In this document: one piece after another, positions 61,830 through 64,000 of the stretch
Numbering within the stretch: position 1 is the stretch's first letter
Layout: every line of letters starts with the position of its first letter
Origin: Takakia lepidozioides
Taxonomy: Eukaryota; Streptophyta; Takakiopsida; Takakiales; Takakiaceae
DNA length: 64,000 nucleotides
Assembly (NCBI GenBank): GCA_030704615.1
Contig: CM060732.1
Location: 82,173,171 to 82,237,170, forward strand
Reading direction: 5' to 3'
Notes under the pieces: model-generated
Seen by the model: only the letters and a program-made list of their open reading frames with translations
What the model was told of the DNA's origin: nothing
Database searches by the model: none
Position numbers and translations under genes: made by a program

Positions 61830-63261
61830 ACCCAAAGCCCACTTTGCTATTTTTGCAATCTCCCATGTCGAGGCTTCAATAGTATATTGATATATCCACT
61901 TTGCTATTTTACACGAATTTCCAGCGATAAAAAATACTTGAAATTCAACATCTCCCACACCGCGGGTCCAAAAAGTCAGTGCACCCCTCCTCATCGAGGG
62001 CTTTCCAATAGGACCAAGCACCATGGCTTGGCCCCCGCAGTTTGTGAGATCTCAACGACGCTACAAAACAAACAAACAAACAAACACACGTCTCGCTTGT
62101 TCATTCTGTAAGGCTGCGGGCCTGTTGTAGAAAAAGACAAAGGTGTCAGTTAGGCTAGGGGCGCAGAAAAATTTGATTGCCCCTTGTGAAGGGACGTCTT
62201 TTTTGCGCCCCCTTAGCAAAGGGTGATTCTGTGGGGGCGCCCCTTACAAAATATTCTATCTAAGCCAATAGCGCCTCTTTAATCCTGAATCCTGGGGTGA
62301 TTCACGTTGGGGCTTGCAGCTGCCCATGGAACCTGGCACTTATTACTCATTACATCCAACTACCACGTTATTACCTGCCAATTTCAAGGTGCAAGGCGAA
62401 GTGGCTCTTAGTTACGCCGGCTTTGGCCGGAGTCATTTGTCTGTCTGTCTCTCTCTTTACCAATTTCAACCAAAACTCCAATCTTTTAGGTAATGCTTTG
62501 ATATATTATACAGGTCCGCCGGCTTGAGGGAAGCAAAGGAGGGTGGGGATTTGATAGGCGGCCCCGCTAAAACGTCGCGGGTGTTAAAAAACAAAATCAG
62601 AACTAAATCCCTTATTCATATTTTGAAATGGCGGGAATGCCTTCTTGTTAGGTCATTTGTTGGAGCGCCTTCAAGGGTGGAGTGGGGCTTGTGGAAGATG
62701 AAGATTTATGCACAAAGTGCATCCTTAGTAATTGTTGTAGTTTCAATACTACTAGTGTTCACATCTTGGGATCACTAATTCACAAGCCTCTACTCGACAA
62801 AGTTCTAGTTGACTTGAATCCATCATCAAAGTGTTGCATTTGGCAGCATACAAACGCTTTCTTTTTCATGTGTCCCAAACTTGGTTTGTCCCTTGCTATA
62901 TCATTCAAGCTATGGGACAGCTCCAACAAGCTTGGAAAACTCTATAGACTGTACCAAGGCTTGCTTACATTCCCTAAAACAAATTCCACAATGAGAGGCA
63001 TTTCTGGTGATTTTTCCTGGAAGCGGACAGGGGCAGTTGACCTGAACTCCCCGTTGTTGAATAGATACATATTTTTCACTACATGTCAAAGGTTGACAAA
63101 TCAATTTTGTGCTTTGTGAAATTGTGTATCATGGTCTTAGCCTACGTCTTATCCTCAAGACACTAGCCAAATGATATTTGTGTGCCCAAATGCAACCACA
63201 ATTGATTTTTGATTGAATGGCTTTCTAGCGTGTGTGTACGATGAGTGAGTCTACATACACA
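61830..63261. other. Intergenic, AAAC microsatellite and unrecognised ORF
   Basis: An (AAAC)n run stands at 62,068-62,090. A plus-strand frame of 145 codons at 62,682-63,119 has a CTKCxLSNCCSF stretch but no family I know. Nothing else recognised. Confidence 0.35.
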
Positions 63262-63565
63262 CTAAGTTGATGAGGCCCTATCAATCATATACACACAAAT
63301 TTTCAAAATTTAGAGTTGAAAGGGACATAACGTGGACCCATTGAGTCATTAGACGTAAACCTTATCATTACGTCACGACACATACAGTCTATATAAAATG
63401 AAAGCCCCGAAGAAGAGACCACAAAGTTGATGAGGCCCTAACAATCATATACCCACAAATTTTCAAATTTTCAAATTTAGAGTTGAAAGGCATAATGACG
63501 TAAACCTTATCATTACGTCACCAGTCTATATAAAATGCAGGCACCCAAAGAATAGACCACAAAAA
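63262..63565. repeat. Tandem repeat with TATA box in each unit
   Basis: Two units, about 63,262-63,424 and 63,425-63,565, share AAGTTGATGAGGCCCTA, ATATAC-CACAAATTTTC, GACGTAAACCTTATCATTAC and AGTCTATATAAAATG. The duplicated TATATAAA suggests a promoter or LTR U3 fragment. The dispersed repeat copy 2 follows after 35 bp. Confidence 0.75.
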
Positions 63566-63600
63566 AATATGATGATGACTATGTCAAACAAATAAACCAA

Positions 63601-63785
63601 GCCTCAAATGGCGATGGGCTCTCTTGCTTTGGCCCAACATAAGAGGAAGTTGAGAGAGTAAGGGCCTGACTAAGCACAACACACCAGTCGGAGCCTTCAC
63701 ACGGTGTCAGGTCCTTTAACTACATTTTCTCCATGGACTTGAACATGATGCGTAGTCTCTCTATACAAGAGAGCCAACAAGGAAG
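63601..63785. repeat. Dispersed repeat, copy 2
   Basis: Same orientation and extent as 38,222-38,410. Together with the preceding TATA repeat it may be the end of a non-autonomous LTR element. Confidence 0.8.
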
Positions 63786-64000
63786 ATAGGAGCCAACTTT
63801 CGTACTAAGTTGCCCCTTGAACTTGATTTCATGTTGTTTTATTTGAAAGGTCTCGAAAACAAGATTAAAAATAACATAATAGTCAATAGAGCAAACGGCT
63901 CGACGCATATGGCTCCTATTTACCACCTCCCTACGAGTTCGACTGGGTCTTCCGCATCCCTCTGTGTTAGGACTACAACAGTGTGTTTGTCGCCATCCTC

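Overview
The window reads as nuclear DNA of a streptophyte, most likely a seed-free land plant; species cannot be named from the sequence. The reasons are an intact plant-type nitrate reductase with seven GT-AG introns, a plant SBT2-type subtilase, a plant translin-associated factor X (TRAX)-like gene, fragments of plant glycolate oxidase and EXORDIUM-like genes, and a dense layer of plant-type mobile elements. Only the nitrate reductase (44,514-49,776, minus) looks like an intact, fully delimited host gene. The TRAX-like gene (39,518-40,846, minus) has an open frame but its 5' end is uncertain.

Layout. 1-9,320 (minus): a decayed Ty3/gypsy element running off the left edge, with order unknown ORF, gag, protease, a 2.1-kb non-coding stretch, a Cys-rich module plus C5-cytosine DNA methyltransferase, reverse transcriptase and RNase H. 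9,870-11,350: fragments of four unrelated genes (PAS protein, glycolate oxidase, TruA pseudouridine synthase, EXORDIUM-like) stitched together. 12,363-17,794 (minus): a subtilase whose three central exons lie inverted. 18,180-22,046: an array of GCGACCGC hairpins, a TATA box, a broken hAT transposase and a two-exon transposon-type ORF.

23,369-31,913 appears to be one large divergent DNA transposon. A minus-strand gene for a Tyr/Pro-rich repeat protein and a plus-strand DUF7869-like DDE transposase are fired from two TATA boxes that flank a 103-bp tandem repeat. About twenty copies of a palindrome built on GGGAGATCTCCC are strewn over this block and I noticed none elsewhere. A 702-bp hAT-type non-autonomous element with an 8-bp target duplication sits inside it. 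32,640-34,480 holds a decayed NIF/FCP1-like phosphatase gene. 35-39 kb is gene-poor with small fold-back repeats.

39.5-50.2 kb carries the TRAX-like gene and nitrate reductase, both on the minus strand. 52,323-60,504 (minus) is a second Ty3/gypsy element bounded by about 146-bp direct repeats, with integrase, RNase H, RT, protease, gag and a further unrecognised ORF upstream of gag. 60.5-64 kb contains a tRNA-derived SINE, a tandem TATA-bearing repeat and a second copy of a dispersed repeat first seen at 38.2 kb.

The two most unusual systems are the retrotransposon pol reading frame that includes a DNA methyltransferase between protease and RT, and the palindrome-studded divergent transposon. 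Methyltransferases in retrotransposons have been reported in dinoflagellates and charophyte algae, so the first would be a further case rather than a new principle. For the second I know of no description.
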